Positions 55,395 through 64,000 of a stretch of 64,000 bases of DNA are shown here, one piece after another. A model generated the notes under the pieces. That model was given only the letters and a program-made list of their open reading frames with translations, did no database searches and was not told where the DNA came from. Source of the stretch: Nodosilinea nodulosa PCC 7104 (GTDB taxonomy: Bacteria > Cyanobacteriota > Cyanobacteriia > Phormidesmidales > Phormidesmidaceae); the NCBI RefSeq assembly GCF_000309385.1, contig NZ_JH976538.1, positions 47,768 through 111,767 of the forward strand, read 5' to 3'. The position numbers and the translations under genes were made by a program. Positions within the stretch are counted from its first letter, which is position 1; the number at the start of each line of letters is the position of its first letter.

Positions 55395-55829
55395 GTGAGC
55401 AACCAAGAATCTTACAAAGGTAGCTGCTTCTGCGGCGCGGTTCAATTTACGGTTAGCGGTGAGCCAACTGGAATGGGTTATTGCCACTGTGAGTCTTGCC
55501 GAAGCTGGTCAGCAGGGCCTGTCAATGCCTTTACCTTGTGGAGCCCGGAAGCGGTGCAGATCACGCAGGGAGCAGAAAATATCGGCACTTATAACAAAAC
55601 GCCGCAGAGCTATCGCAAATGGTGCAAAACCTGCGGCGGCCACATCTTCACTGAGCATCCCGACATGGGACTAACTGACGTATATGCGGCGGTGATTTCA
55701 GATTTACCCTACCAAGCTAGCGTTCATGTTAACTATCAGGAGACAAGGCTGCGAATGCAGGACGGACTGCCAAAAATGAAGGATCTGCCGGAAGAAATGG
55801 GTGGATCGGGCATCAGCGTTGCAGAGTAA
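55395..55829 (+). CDS. GFA-family zinc protein (CENP-V/GFA domain)
   Basis: 144 residues. The GTG at 55395 is chosen over the ATG at 55389 because AAGGAG directly abuts that ATG but lies six bases before the GTG. The zinc-binding Cys pattern is complete: CFCGAV, CHCESCR and CKTCGGHIF. The family is named for glutathione-dependent formaldehyde-activating enzyme, but most members have no proven reaction. It follows the mddA-like gene by 37 bp on the same strand, so they may form an operon handling one-carbon or thiol compounds. Confidence 0.88.
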   Translation: MSNQESYKGSCFCGAVQFTVSGEPTGMGYCHCESCRSWSAGPVNAFTLWSPEAVQITQGAENIGTYNKTPQSYRKWCKTCGGHIFTEHPDMGLTDVYAAVISDLPYQASVHVNYQETRLRMQDGLPKMKDLPEEMGGSGISVAE

Positions 55830-55929
55830 CCGATTGATTTCCCCAAGCTGTGCTCCGCCACACGTCTCATCGAGGCACCTGGAGATTTACGCCTTCAGTT
55901 CACAAATTAGGAGATTAGTTCGTATTTCG

Positions 55930-56050
55930 TATGGTTATGACCCATCGCTGCATTTCTTATGTTGCCAGTTCGCGCTTCACCCAGCGGCTTGGCAACCCGT
56001 TAGAGGAAAATACACTGACCTATCTTGGTGTTTCATATCGGGTTAAGGAG
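55930..56050 (+). pseudogene. relict of a DUF4278 gene
   Basis: The unit LTYLGVSYRV (from 56015) matches the DUF4278 LTYRG(V/N)SY pattern, but the surrounding frame has no further units or convincing start. Its position before the RTX relict mirrors the intact DUF4278 gene before the decayed RTX gene at 43 kb. Confidence 0.45.
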
Positions 56051-56182
56051 TCTACAGGCGATCGCCCAGATCATTCGCCATCCCATACTCAACCCGGAGT
56101 TTTTTTGAGCGATCGCGGTGTTTCTTGCCGCCCATCATTATCCATTGCCCGTCACTAGTTACAACTGAAAAGAAAGACCATT

Positions 56183-56314
56183 ATGACGATCACAGAGAAG
56201 AGCAGTTTCTCGACTAGAGGAACCGAAGCCATCAAAGGTATGGGTGCGAGGTATAGCGACACTCTCGATGCCATCAAATGCGGATGCCAGGAGTCTGTAT
56301 GCCTAGTGCTTTAG
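56183..56314 (+). pseudogene. relict of the RTX-type gene, N-terminal fragment
   Basis: 43 codons beginning MTITEKSSFSTRGTEAIKG. It aligns with the N-terminus of the decayed RTX protein at 42465-43124 (ITKKSTFSYSGNEAIRG), and the DNA upstream also matches (TTACAACTGA ... TTATGAC). An internal deletion after TATAGCGAC removed the calcium-binding repeats. Confidence 0.6.
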
Positions 56315-56400
56315 AAGCTCGCCTTGCCGTTGTCTTAAGTGAAGAACCCGCAACTCGGGTGACGCGCCAACTCCAACTAAATCAGCATGGAGGATAGCTT

Positions 56401-58881
56401 ATGCCCTGGGAATCGCTGGCGAAATCGATTGATAAAAAGCCACTGGTACTAGCTGGTCCGATGTTACGCAAAGCAACACCGACCTCGGTCACGGTGTGGC
56501 TAGCCATGCGGGTTGGGGCGACGGTGACCCTGACTGTGCAAGACGACAAAGGCGTTCAGGTGATGCAGGGTAAGCGGCGCAGCGCTGCGATCGGCAAAAA
56601 TCTGCACATAGTTGCAGTGACAGCAACCCCGTTGCCACCACTTAAGGAAATCACAGAGGGTATTGTCTATCGCTACGATTTAGCCTTTAACTTCGACGAC
56701 AATTTCAGCTGCAACTTGGCGACGGCTGCTCCAAACGTCGTGCTTGCTTATCCGCCGTGGACGCTGCCGAGTTTTGCGCTGCCGCCCAAAGACCTCAACC
56801 TACTGCGGCTTGTGCAAGGCTCGTGCCGGAAGCCGCACGCCGAGGGCACAGATATGCTGCCTTTCATTGATAAGTTGATTGAGCAATCGGCTGACAATGC
56901 CTATGCACGGCCCCATCAACTGCTGCTTACGGGTGACCAAATCTATGCCGATGATGTTTCTGAAGCTATGTCACTCTTGCTATCAGACGCAGGCGATGTT
57001 CTTTTGGGCTGGACTGAGCAATATCCAAGCTCGATGCCAGCAAACACGCAGCGGCCGGTGACAGACCTGCATCCAGACCTGCGTAAGAAACTTCTTAAAA
57101 AGGCCGGATTCACTTCAGAGGATCTACGCTGCCACCTTTTTGGCCTAGGGGAGTACCTGGCCATGTATCTCTTTGTTTGGTCAGACGTGCTGTGGCCTGC
57201 GGGAACGGCAACAGTACCTACTTTTGATGAGCTTGCTGCTAAGTTTAGTCTGTCAAAGTCTCGACGCAAGGCAATTGATACGGCAAATAAATCACTACAA
57301 AATTTTCGTGGCACATTACCTCAGGTTCGTCGTTTACTCGCCAATGTGCCCAGCTACATGATCTTCGACGATCATGAAGTGACTGACGACTGGAACATGA
57401 CTCGAGAATTTTGTCAGAATGTCTATGGCAGTGATCTCGGCCTGCGTATCGTTCAAAATGGTTTAGTCGCCTACTCGCTCTGCCAGCATTGGGGTAACGT
57501 CCCCGAAGACTTTGAAACCAGTGATTCTGTTGTTTCAAGGCATCCCGGTGCTACCCTGCTGGCGCTGATCGATACACCCCAGCCCACCATTCCAAATGGC
57601 TTTGACCAGAAGGCTGCGGACTACGCTAATCGTTCGCCTGACATCCGTAAGCTACTTGGAGTTCACAGCGCAGCGGCGGTGAAAAAACGTGATGACAGCG
57701 CTGTCTTTCATGAGGCCGACGCACTGCAATACAACTTTTCGGTCGAGGGGCCGGGCCATCAGGTGATCTTCACTGACACCCGCACCTGGCGATCGTTTCC
57801 AGAGAAGGCTAACGGCACGCATCTGCTGACCCGGAACCAGCAAACTGATCAGTACAAGCAACAGATTCTGGATACTCCTGACACCGGCGATCGCCTACTG
57901 TTTGTCGTCCTCACCACCAATGCCCCCCCTGTGCAGCCAATTCGGGCGGCCACTAGGCATAACTGGCTTTCCAACCATTCAACACACTTTCCAGATATCT
58001 ACGAAGCCTGGGATCTACCCTCGGTATCTTTTGATCGATTACTTGTTGCATTGACCAGCAAACTGCCGATCAATACCTCTAATCAACATGCGGGCGCTGT
58101 CGTTCTGCTCTCGGGTGATGTTCATTTCAGCTTTGCCTCGCGCATCATGTACCGAGCAACAAAGCGATATGAAGACGACGTTCAACCCCGAGGAGCTACA
58201 GCCGTTATTGCCCAGTTGGTAACCAGTTCGTTCAAGAAGCAGGACAAGGATACCACCCGATTCCAGCGTGAGGGCTATTACGCAGCACCGCATCCATGGG
58301 TCACGCAGAGAATGATTCGACATACTTTGACGGAGGGTTACGTCGGCTGGAATTTTCCCAAGGGAGCTCGTGAAAAGGTCTGCGAAGTCTCGCTAGGGGC
58401 GATGCGGATGCCGCTTTTTGTTGATAGGGAAACAGTAGATGTATCCCCGACAAAAGAACAGCTTTCTGGTAAATTTAGCTCTCGCACAGTCGATCTCCTA
58501 CAAGCGGCTCACTATCGCTATCGGTTCGACTATTTGCGGCCGACTACAGGAATTAACTCAGTCCCTGCCCCTGCTATTTCGCCGTTGCCGGTTGGCTCAT
58601 CTCCTGAGCAGCGCAAAACCGCAGCGCGGACGTTTAACAGCGCCCTCAAGCACTATCGGGTCTATAACACTAAAAACCCGCCCAAGGTTGTCGGCGTCAA
58701 TAACTTCGGGGAGATCAGGCTCGACTGGGGGGGGCCTGAAAGCCGTAAGGTCAACTACATTGTGCACTGGCAGGGTGATAAGGATGGCCCCTTCAAGTCC
58801 ACAACCTATGCCGTGCGGCTCGACATCAACAGCCCAACAGACCCGGAGTTTCCCGACATTAAGGCGAGGGTAGAGCCATGA
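56401..58881 (+). CDS. PhoD-like metallophosphatase, cytoplasmic form
   Basis: 826 residues. A beta-rich N-terminal domain (about 12-125) is followed by a PhoD-like phosphodiesterase/alkaline phosphatase core. Metal motifs visible are LLTGDQIYADD (about 175-185), MIFDDHEVTDDWN (320-332) and LLSGDVHFSF (about 569-578). PhoD enzymes are normally exported by Tat; no signal peptide is present here. A C-terminal extension (about 720-826) is fibronectin-like. GGAGG precedes the ATG. The stop overlaps the next gene as ATGA. It likely hydrolyses phosphodiesters inside the cell or within a delivered complex. Confidence 0.85.
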   Translation: MPWESLAKSIDKKPLVLAGPMLRKATPTSVTVWLAMRVGATVTLTVQDDKGVQVMQGKRRSAAIGKNLHIVAVTATPLPPLKEITEGIVYRYDLAFNFDDNFSCNLATAAPNVVLAYPPWTLPSFALPPKDLNLLRLVQGSCRKPHAEGTDMLPFIDKLIEQSADNAYARPHQLLLTGDQIYADDVSEAMSLLLSDAGDVLLGWTEQYPSSMPANTQRPVTDLHPDLRKKLLKKAGFTSEDLRCHLFGLGEYLAMYLFVWSDVLWPAGTATVPTFDELAAKFSLSKSRRKAIDTANKSLQNFRGTLPQVRRLLANVPSYMIFDDHEVTDDWNMTREFCQNVYGSDLGLRIVQNGLVAYSLCQHWGNVPEDFETSDSVVSRHPGATLLALIDTPQPTIPNGFDQKAADYANRSPDIRKLLGVHSAAAVKKRDDSAVFHEADALQYNFSVEGPGHQVIFTDTRTWRSFPEKANGTHLLTRNQQTDQYKQQILDTPDTGDRLLFVVLTTNAPPVQPIRAATRHNWLSNHSTHFPDIYEAWDLPSVSFDRLLVALTSKLPINTSNQHAGAVVLLSGDVHFSFASRIMYRATKRYEDDVQPRGATAVIAQLVTSSFKKQDKDTTRFQREGYYAAPHPWVTQRMIRHTLTEGYVGWNFPKGAREKVCEVSLGAMRMPLFVDRETVDVSPTKEQLSGKFSSRTVDLLQAAHYRYRFDYLRPTTGINSVPAPAISPLPVGSSPEQRKTAARTFNSALKHYRVYNTKNPPKVVGVNNFGEIRLDWGGPESRKVNYIVHWQGDKDGPFKSTTYAVRLDINSPTDPEFPDIKARVEP

Positions 58882-61800
58882 GCGACACATTGCTCGACCT
58901 GGTGAGCCGGGAGATCGGTAAGTTTCTAGCCCCGATAGACAGCGTGGTGGATGACCCGGAGCTGCTCGATCAGCTGGTGGCTTCGGTGGGCCTGTCGATA
59001 CCAGAGGCCGATCGCGATGCGCTCTTGGCCGCGCTGAACGCGATCGTAACGCTGAAAACCCAGATCGACACCATTTCAGCACGGCCCTCCCCTTCTCTTA
59101 GCGACATCGCCGCCCTGCTCGACATTTCTCGTCAGGCCTTTGTAGCCCTGAAAGCGCTGGATACTGTGACCGGATCTGCCGCTGAATTCGCTGGATTCGG
59201 TCAGGACTTGGCTGACCGACTGGTTACCAACTACCTGTTCACGTGGCATCCGCTTCTGCGCAGCGTCGCGGCCCTGCTGGCCGTCCATGAACTGGCTGAG
59301 GCGATCGAGCCGAGGGCCGCGATCGTGCGGGATGGGGAGCTGGTGCGCCGGGCGTTCAGCGTCGATCGGTTCCACTTTGATCGGCTGCTGAACCTGCTGC
59401 GGAATCCGGCAGCGGCCTTGCGTCGCGAGTACGGGAACGCCCTGGCCACCGCCGAGGATGCCAGCGCGATCGCCCAAAAGCTTTTTCCGCTGCTGCTGCA
59501 CGTGCTGCGTCAGCTCCACATACCATGCCGCTACGGCTTCGACCCGGACGATCGCTCTTTGCTGGGCGATGCCGCGCCATTCCTGGAGCAGGCGCTGATT
59601 ATCTATGCCGAAGATGAGCTGGCGGGTGCTCCTGCCGAAGCCGGGATTGTCCTCACCCTCTCAGCCGCCGATCGCGGCGATCTGGGGCTGGTGATTAGCC
59701 CCTTCGGCACCCTGACATCGACGAAACTATCTGGCGGCTGGACGATTGAGCTGCAACTCACCGCCGATGTCGAGGTTGTGGCCTATGGTCGCCACGGTCT
59801 AACCCTGCTGGCTGGCGATCAGACCAATGAGGTTCTGGGCCACCTCTCGGCAACGCTCATCGGGCTGGATGGCGAACCCGGATTCGTATTTGGGGCGGCG
59901 GACGGCACCCGGATTGAGCTGGGCGGCACCCGATTTGCCTTAGATACCGCGCTGTCGGAGGCGCAGCAGGCGCTCTCGCTGCTGGCCGAGGTATCTTCAG
60001 CGGCGATCGTAATTGCGCCCGGCGATGCCGATAGTTTCCTGGGCAGTTTTTTGCCAGCCGACGGTTTGCCGATTAACTTTGACCTGGGCCTGGCGTGGTC
60101 AAGCGATCGGGGCCTGACGTTACGCGGGGCGGGCGGCCTTGATGCTACGCTGCCGGTCGGTTTATCCATTGGCGACGGGCTGTTTGTGCCCACAAGCCAC
60201 TTGGGCTTATCCACTAGCGATGCTAGCCTGCGGGCTGAGGTATCGATCAGCATGGGACTGTCGATTGGGCCAGTGCAGGCGCTGATCGATCGCGTCGGCA
60301 TCGCCGCAGCAGTCACCTCGCCAGAACAGGGAGGTAATCTCGGCGGCCTGGATCTGGCGCTGGGCTTTAAGCCACCCTCGGGCGTGGGCCTGGCGATCGA
60401 TGCGACGGTCGTGACGGGGGGCGGGTTTCTCTTTTTTGACCCGGAAAAAGAGCAGTACGCCGGGATAGTGCAGCTCAACCTGGAAGGGGGCATAGCGCTG
60501 ACGGCGATGGGGCTAATCACCACCCGCCTGCCCAACGGCGCGAAAGGATTTTCGCTGGTGGTGATGATCACGGCGCAGGAGTTTGCCCCGATCGCCCTGG
60601 GGCTGGGCTTTACCCTGACCGCGATCGGCGGGCTGCTAGCGATCAATCGCACCTGCAACGAAGCCTTTTTGCGCGACGGCATCAAAAATCAAACCCTCGG
60701 CCACCTGCTCTTCCCCCAAGACCCAATTCGCAATGCGGCCCAGATTTTTGGCACCTTAAACGCCGCTTTTCCGCCTCGTAGCGGCAGCTATCTGTTTGGC
60801 CCGGCGGTGCAGATCTGCTGGGGCACGCCAACCCTGCTGAAGCTGGATTTGGCGCTGATTATAGAGCTGGGGCATCGCACGCGCCTGATTATCCTGGGGC
60901 GCGTCTCGGCCAATTTGCCGACTGAGCAAAACAGCCTGATTCGCCTGCAAATGAATGCCCTAGGCGTGCTCGATTTTGATCAGGGTATTGTAGCGCTCGA
61001 TGCTGTGCTCTACGACTCGCGGCTGCTGAATCAGTTTCCGCTGACGGGCGGCATGGCCATGCGGCTCAACTGGGGCAGCTCGCCCAACTTTGCCCTGTCC
61101 ATTGGCGGGTTTCATCCAGCGTTCAAGCCCCCCTCTGGGTTCCCGGCCCTCCAGCGCATCACCCTGAGTTTGAGCGATACCGAGGATTTTCGACTGCGCT
61201 GTAGCGCCTATCTGGCGATTACTGCCAATACTTTGCAGTTTGGCGCTCGGGCCGAGCTGTTTGTGCGCTCCCACGGCTTTAGCCTGCTAGGGCAAATCGG
61301 CTACGACGTGCTGATTCAGCTCGATCCGTTTGGGTTTGTGGCCAGCTTTTATGCCTCGGTGCAGCTCAAGCGGGGTTCGACCAATCTGTTTAAGGTCAAA
61401 GTAGCCGGAGAGCTGGCGGGGCCACGCCCTCTGCACGTGCGCGGCAAAGCCACCTTTGAGATCTTTTGGTGTGATATCTCGATTGGCTTTGATGTCACCC
61501 TGGTTAAGGGTCAGCCGCCCCCGCCGCTAGTGGCCGTTGACGTGATGGCGCAGCTACAGGCGGCCCTCAACGACGCGCGAAACTGGGGCGGCCAGCTGGC
61601 GGAGCGGGAGCGCCGCCTGGTGACGCTGCGCGAAACTCAACTCGCCGATCAGCCCCTGCTGCACCCGCTGGGTCAGCTTTCCATCGCGCAGCGGGTGGTG
61701 CCGCTGGAATTAGAGATTGCCAAATTTGGCCATACCAACCCTGCCGGGATCCGGTTTTTCCACATTACTAGCGTGAGCATTCACGACCAACCCGTGGGGT

Positions 61801-62339
61801 TTACCCCGGTGATGGATTCGTTTGCGCCCTCCCAGTTTTTGGCCCTGACCGATGCCGAAAAGCTGGCCGCCCCGGCGTTTGAGTCGATGATGGCAGGGGT
61901 CAAGATAGGCGCGGACGGGGTCGTTTTACCGGCCGAGGCCGACCTGATTGAAGCGGATGCGATCGCCTTCGAGACCGTCCTGCTGGGCGACAGCGGTGAT
62001 CCATCCCTGGGGCGATCGCAACCCGCCCAGCCCTTCGTCCTCCCCGCCGCCCTGCTCAGCCAGCAGCTGTCCTTTGGCGCAGTGGCTCTCAGCGACGTGC
62101 GCCACACCGGCACCGCCAAGTATCGCCCGGACAGCCCCACCCCCAGCAGCAAATATGCGCTGGCCCAGCCGGGGTGGACCGTAGCGGCGATCGCCGACGA
62201 ATCGCCCCAGACCCCGCCTGAGCCTGAGATTGGCCAGGTGATGACCTATGCGCAGTCGTTTCAGGCCCTGACCAGGCTAAATCAGCAGGGGCCAGCCCAA
62301 GCCAGGGCGCTGATGCTGACGCGCACACAGCGCCAGTAA
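58878..62339 (+). CDS. DUF6603-like giant protein
   Basis: 1153 residues. The N-terminus (about 1-240) is helical; the centre and C-terminal half (about 250-900) are a long series of beta-strands with Gly turns (LSLSDTEDFRLRCSAYLAI, FGFVASFYASVQLKRG). This fits the DUF6603 family, whose function is unknown. No signal peptide is seen. The last 250 residues are low-complexity Ala/Pro/Gln. It is coupled to the PhoD-like gene by ATGA, so the two products probably work together. GC-rich codon use continues into the next gene. Confidence 0.7.
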   Translation: MSDTLLDLVSREIGKFLAPIDSVVDDPELLDQLVASVGLSIPEADRDALLAALNAIVTLKTQIDTISARPSPSLSDIAALLDISRQAFVALKALDTVTGSAAEFAGFGQDLADRLVTNYLFTWHPLLRSVAALLAVHELAEAIEPRAAIVRDGELVRRAFSVDRFHFDRLLNLLRNPAAALRREYGNALATAEDASAIAQKLFPLLLHVLRQLHIPCRYGFDPDDRSLLGDAAPFLEQALIIYAEDELAGAPAEAGIVLTLSAADRGDLGLVISPFGTLTSTKLSGGWTIELQLTADVEVVAYGRHGLTLLAGDQTNEVLGHLSATLIGLDGEPGFVFGAADGTRIELGGTRFALDTALSEAQQALSLLAEVSSAAIVIAPGDADSFLGSFLPADGLPINFDLGLAWSSDRGLTLRGAGGLDATLPVGLSIGDGLFVPTSHLGLSTSDASLRAEVSISMGLSIGPVQALIDRVGIAAAVTSPEQGGNLGGLDLALGFKPPSGVGLAIDATVVTGGGFLFFDPEKEQYAGIVQLNLEGGIALTAMGLITTRLPNGAKGFSLVVMITAQEFAPIALGLGFTLTAIGGLLAINRTCNEAFLRDGIKNQTLGHLLFPQDPIRNAAQIFGTLNAAFPPRSGSYLFGPAVQICWGTPTLLKLDLALIIELGHRTRLIILGRVSANLPTEQNSLIRLQMNALGVLDFDQGIVALDAVLYDSRLLNQFPLTGGMAMRLNWGSSPNFALSIGGFHPAFKPPSGFPALQRITLSLSDTEDFRLRCSAYLAITANTLQFGARAELFVRSHGFSLLGQIGYDVLIQLDPFGFVASFYASVQLKRGSTNLFKVKVAGELAGPRPLHVRGKATFEIFWCDISIGFDVTLVKGQPPPPLVAVDVMAQLQAALNDARNWGGQLAERERRLVTLRETQLADQPLLHPLGQLSIAQRVVPLELEIAKFGHTNPAGIRFFHITSVSIHDQPVGFTPVMDSFAPSQFLALTDAEKLAAPAFESMMAGVKIGADGVVLPAEADLIEADAIAFETVLLGDSGDPSLGRSQPAQPFVLPAALLSQQLSFGAVALSDVRHTGTAKYRPDSPTPSSKYALAQPGWTVAAIADESPQTPPEPEIGQVMTYAQSFQALTRLNQQGPAQARALMLTRTQRQ

Positions 62340-62391
62340 GTAACCGCCAGAAATAACCGCCGAGCTAACCGCCAACGTGAGGTACCGTGCC

Positions 62392-64000
62392 GTGGCTGAA
62401 ACCGCAAACCAAATCTTCCTGCCCTGGGTGCAGCCCCCGATCGCGGCGTACCTGCCGGAGCCAGCGATCGACAGGCTCAATGCCGCTCAGCCAGCCTTTG
62501 TTTCGCTGCCGGTCAAGCTGGTGGTGAACGCTGAGACCCTGGCCAAAACCGTCCGCCTGGTTGGCCCCGGCCAGGTGACGGGCTTTGATCCCCAGCAGGT
62601 GGTGCGGGTTGAACCCCGGCCTTACACCACCGACTTTGAGCCCAACTACTTTCCCTGCCTTGAATTCGATCGCCCCGATTTCCCCTGGCTGTTTACCCCG
62701 GCCAAGGGCGACGGGCAGGGGCGGCTGCGGCCCTGGCTATGCCTCGTGGTGGTGCGCAAACAGCCGGGCGTAGACCTGCGGCCCATGGGCGAGCGGCCTC
62801 AGCCGGTGCTGGTGATCAAGGCTCCGGCCCAGCCCAGGGTAGAGCTGCCGGATCTCTCAGAGTCGCACCTGTGGGCCCACGCCCAGCTGACGGGTGTGGA
62901 GAAAAGCCAGATGCAGCGGGCGATCGCCACCCAGCCCAAGGCATCGATTTCGCGGCTGCTCTGCCCCCGCCGCCTGGATGCCGCCACCGACTACATAGCC
63001 TGCGTGGTGCCGACCTTTGAGGTGGGCCGCAGGGCGGGGCTAAATTTGCCGATTCTCCCCGCCGATGAGCAGCAGCTTCAGCCCGCCTGGGCCTCTGGCC
63101 CCCAGGCCCCCGCTGAAATCACCCTGCCCGTCTACTATTGCTGGGAGTTTCGCACCGGAGACCGCGACGGCGACTTTGAGGCCCTGGTGCGGCGGCTGGA
63201 GCCGCGCCAGCTGCCCCCCACTGTGGGCAAACGCCCTATGGATATCAGCCGCCCTGGATTTGCGATCGCGCCTGCGCCCCCGCCAGGCACCACCCTGGGT
63301 TTAGAGGGGGCGCTGCGGGTGGTTGATCAAACCGCCGATGAATGGCCCGAGGCCGTGCGGCTGCCGTTTCAAACCGCCCTCGCCAGCCTGCTCAATCGCC
63401 CCTGGGAACTCGCCAGCCAAACCAGCGCTGCTCAAGATCCCTTAGTGGCACCGCCGATTTACGGCAGCTGGCCAGCCGCGAGGCATACCGTTAGCCTCAG
63501 CTCGGCCCCCGCGCCGACCCCGTGGCTGGATGAGCTAAATCTGGACCCGCGCTACCGCAGCGCGGCGGCCCTGGGCACCCGCATTGTGCAGACCCAGCAG
63601 GAAGCGTTGATGAGCGCCGCCTGGGAGCAGCTTGGCGACATTCAGCAGGTTAACCAGCGCCTGCGTCAGGCCCAGCTCAGCCGCGCGGTCAACACGGTTT
63701 ATTACCAAAGCTTTAGCCGATTTTCGGCAGAAACCTTGCTCAAGATCGTCGCCCCGGCCCAGGCGCAGTTGCTGGTGGAGTCGCGAGGAGCCAATCAGTT
63801 GCCCAATGGCTCTGGGGCGACCATGCGGCTAGCCCAGCAGCTGACCGCATCGGTCGGCTCAACCAGCGTCGTTTCAGCGCCCCTGCGTCGCCTGGCTAGA
63901 CCGCGCGGCCCAATCAATCGGCCCTTGACCCAGGCGGGCGGCAGGCAGATCGGGTTTACCCCGGCGGCGATCGCGGCGGTCAACCAGCCCCTGACCCAGG
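62392..64000 (+). CDS. large unknown protein, 3' end beyond the window
   Basis: An open frame of at least 536 codons runs from GTG at 62392 to the window edge with no stop. GAGG lies nine bases before this GTG; an alternative GTG is at 62377. The product begins VAETANQIFLPWVQPP and is rich in Pro, Ala and Leu, with LRPWLCLVVVRK, LPVYYCWEFRTGDRDG and WPAARHTV segments. No signal peptide or known catalytic motif is seen. It follows the DUF6603-like gene by 52 bp, so it is the third gene of that operon. No family recognised. Confidence 0.75.
   Translation, partial: MAETANQIFLPWVQPPIAAYLPEPAIDRLNAAQPAFVSLPVKLVVNAETLAKTVRLVGPGQVTGFDPQQVVRVEPRPYTTDFEPNYFPCLEFDRPDFPWLFTPAKGDGQGRLRPWLCLVVVRKQPGVDLRPMGERPQPVLVIKAPAQPRVELPDLSESHLWAHAQLTGVEKSQMQRAIATQPKASISRLLCPRRLDAATDYIACVVPTFEVGRRAGLNLPILPADEQQLQPAWASGPQAPAEITLPVYYCWEFRTGDRDGDFEALVRRLEPRQLPPTVGKRPMDISRPGFAIAPAPPPGTTLGLEGALRVVDQTADEWPEAVRLPFQTALASLLNRPWELASQTSAAQDPLVAPPIYGSWPAARHTVSLSSAPAPTPWLDELNLDPRYRSAAALGTRIVQTQQEALMSAAWEQLGDIQQVNQRLRQAQLSRAVNTVYYQSFSRFSAETLLKIVAPAQAQLLVESRGANQLPNGSGATMRLAQQLTASVGSTSVVSAPLRRLARPRGPINRPLTQAGGRQIGFTPAAIAAVNQPLTQ

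Noticed and set aside
56299-56397. 32-codon plus-strand frame just before the PhoD-like gene
   Set aside because: Overlaps the RTX relict and serves mainly as leader carrying the GGAGG of the next gene; no independent support.
59819-60685. 288-codon minus-strand frame inside the DUF6603-like gene
   Set aside because: GC-rich antisense shadow, low-complexity Pro/Ser/Arg protein, no start signal.
1-64000. tRNA, rRNA, riboswitch or replication origin
   Set aside because: No cloverleaf, rRNA core or known riboswitch motif was recognised by eye; weak candidates were not reported.

Overview
The window comes from a cyanobacterium, probably a filamentous one. GCGATCGC (HIP1-type) octamers occur throughout, and the gene content is typical: STAND NTPases with WD40 propellers, CHAT and metacaspase peptidases, pentapeptide-repeat and DUF4278 proteins, UPF0175/DUF3368 and MntA/HepT pairs, and several IS families. 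No tRNA, rRNA or housekeeping gene was seen. Most of the window reads as a large accessory or conflict region.

Left part (1-12,600, mostly minus strand). A CHAT protease gene, a helical-protein gene and an nSTAND1 ATPase gene form an operon joined by ATGA overlaps. A precisely bounded ISKra4-type element (2015-3196, 9-bp target duplication) splits the middle gene. Next comes a set of cell-wall-active genes whose products lack signal peptides: LysM-GH19, LysM-CAP, a GH19-like endolysin with a holin-like partner, and a membrane pentapeptide/SH3 protein. Two copies of a proline-rich gene flank an MntA/HepT toxin-antitoxin pair. Five of these genes carry the same ~43-bp motif upstream, so they look like one regulon.

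Centre (13,000-41,000). Two orphan genes are followed by an nSTAND1-WD40 protein coupled to a small repeat protein, a HTH/adenylate-cyclase/NB-ARC/WD40 protein, a UPF0175/DUF3368 pair and a decayed CRISPR-like array. Then come a caspase-nSTAND1-WD40 protein, a membrane protein, two tandem CHAT proteins (one fused to an FGE-sulfatase-like domain), a metacaspase, an M15 peptidase and a GH24 lysozyme gene. An ISAs1 element (10-bp target duplication) cuts the lysozyme gene. IS66 and IS1 remnants follow.

Right part (41,600-64,000). A lipoprotein gene truncated by IS1, a membrane protein, a decayed RTX gene and a DUF4278 gene precede two paralogous HTH-NB-ARC-WD40 proteins that flank an APC permease. 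Then come repeats, an MddA-like methyltransferase, a GFA-family protein, a second decayed DUF4278/RTX module, and an operon of a PhoD-like phosphatase, a DUF6603-like giant protein and a third large ORF running off the window.

A working model is inference. STAND proteins sense a trigger through WD40 propellers. CHAT and caspase proteases, cyclase signalling and wall hydrolases act as effectors of cell death or lysis. A 27-residue motif shared by the CHAT, helical and nSTAND1-WD40 proteins may be an amyloid-like adaptor joining sensors to effectors.
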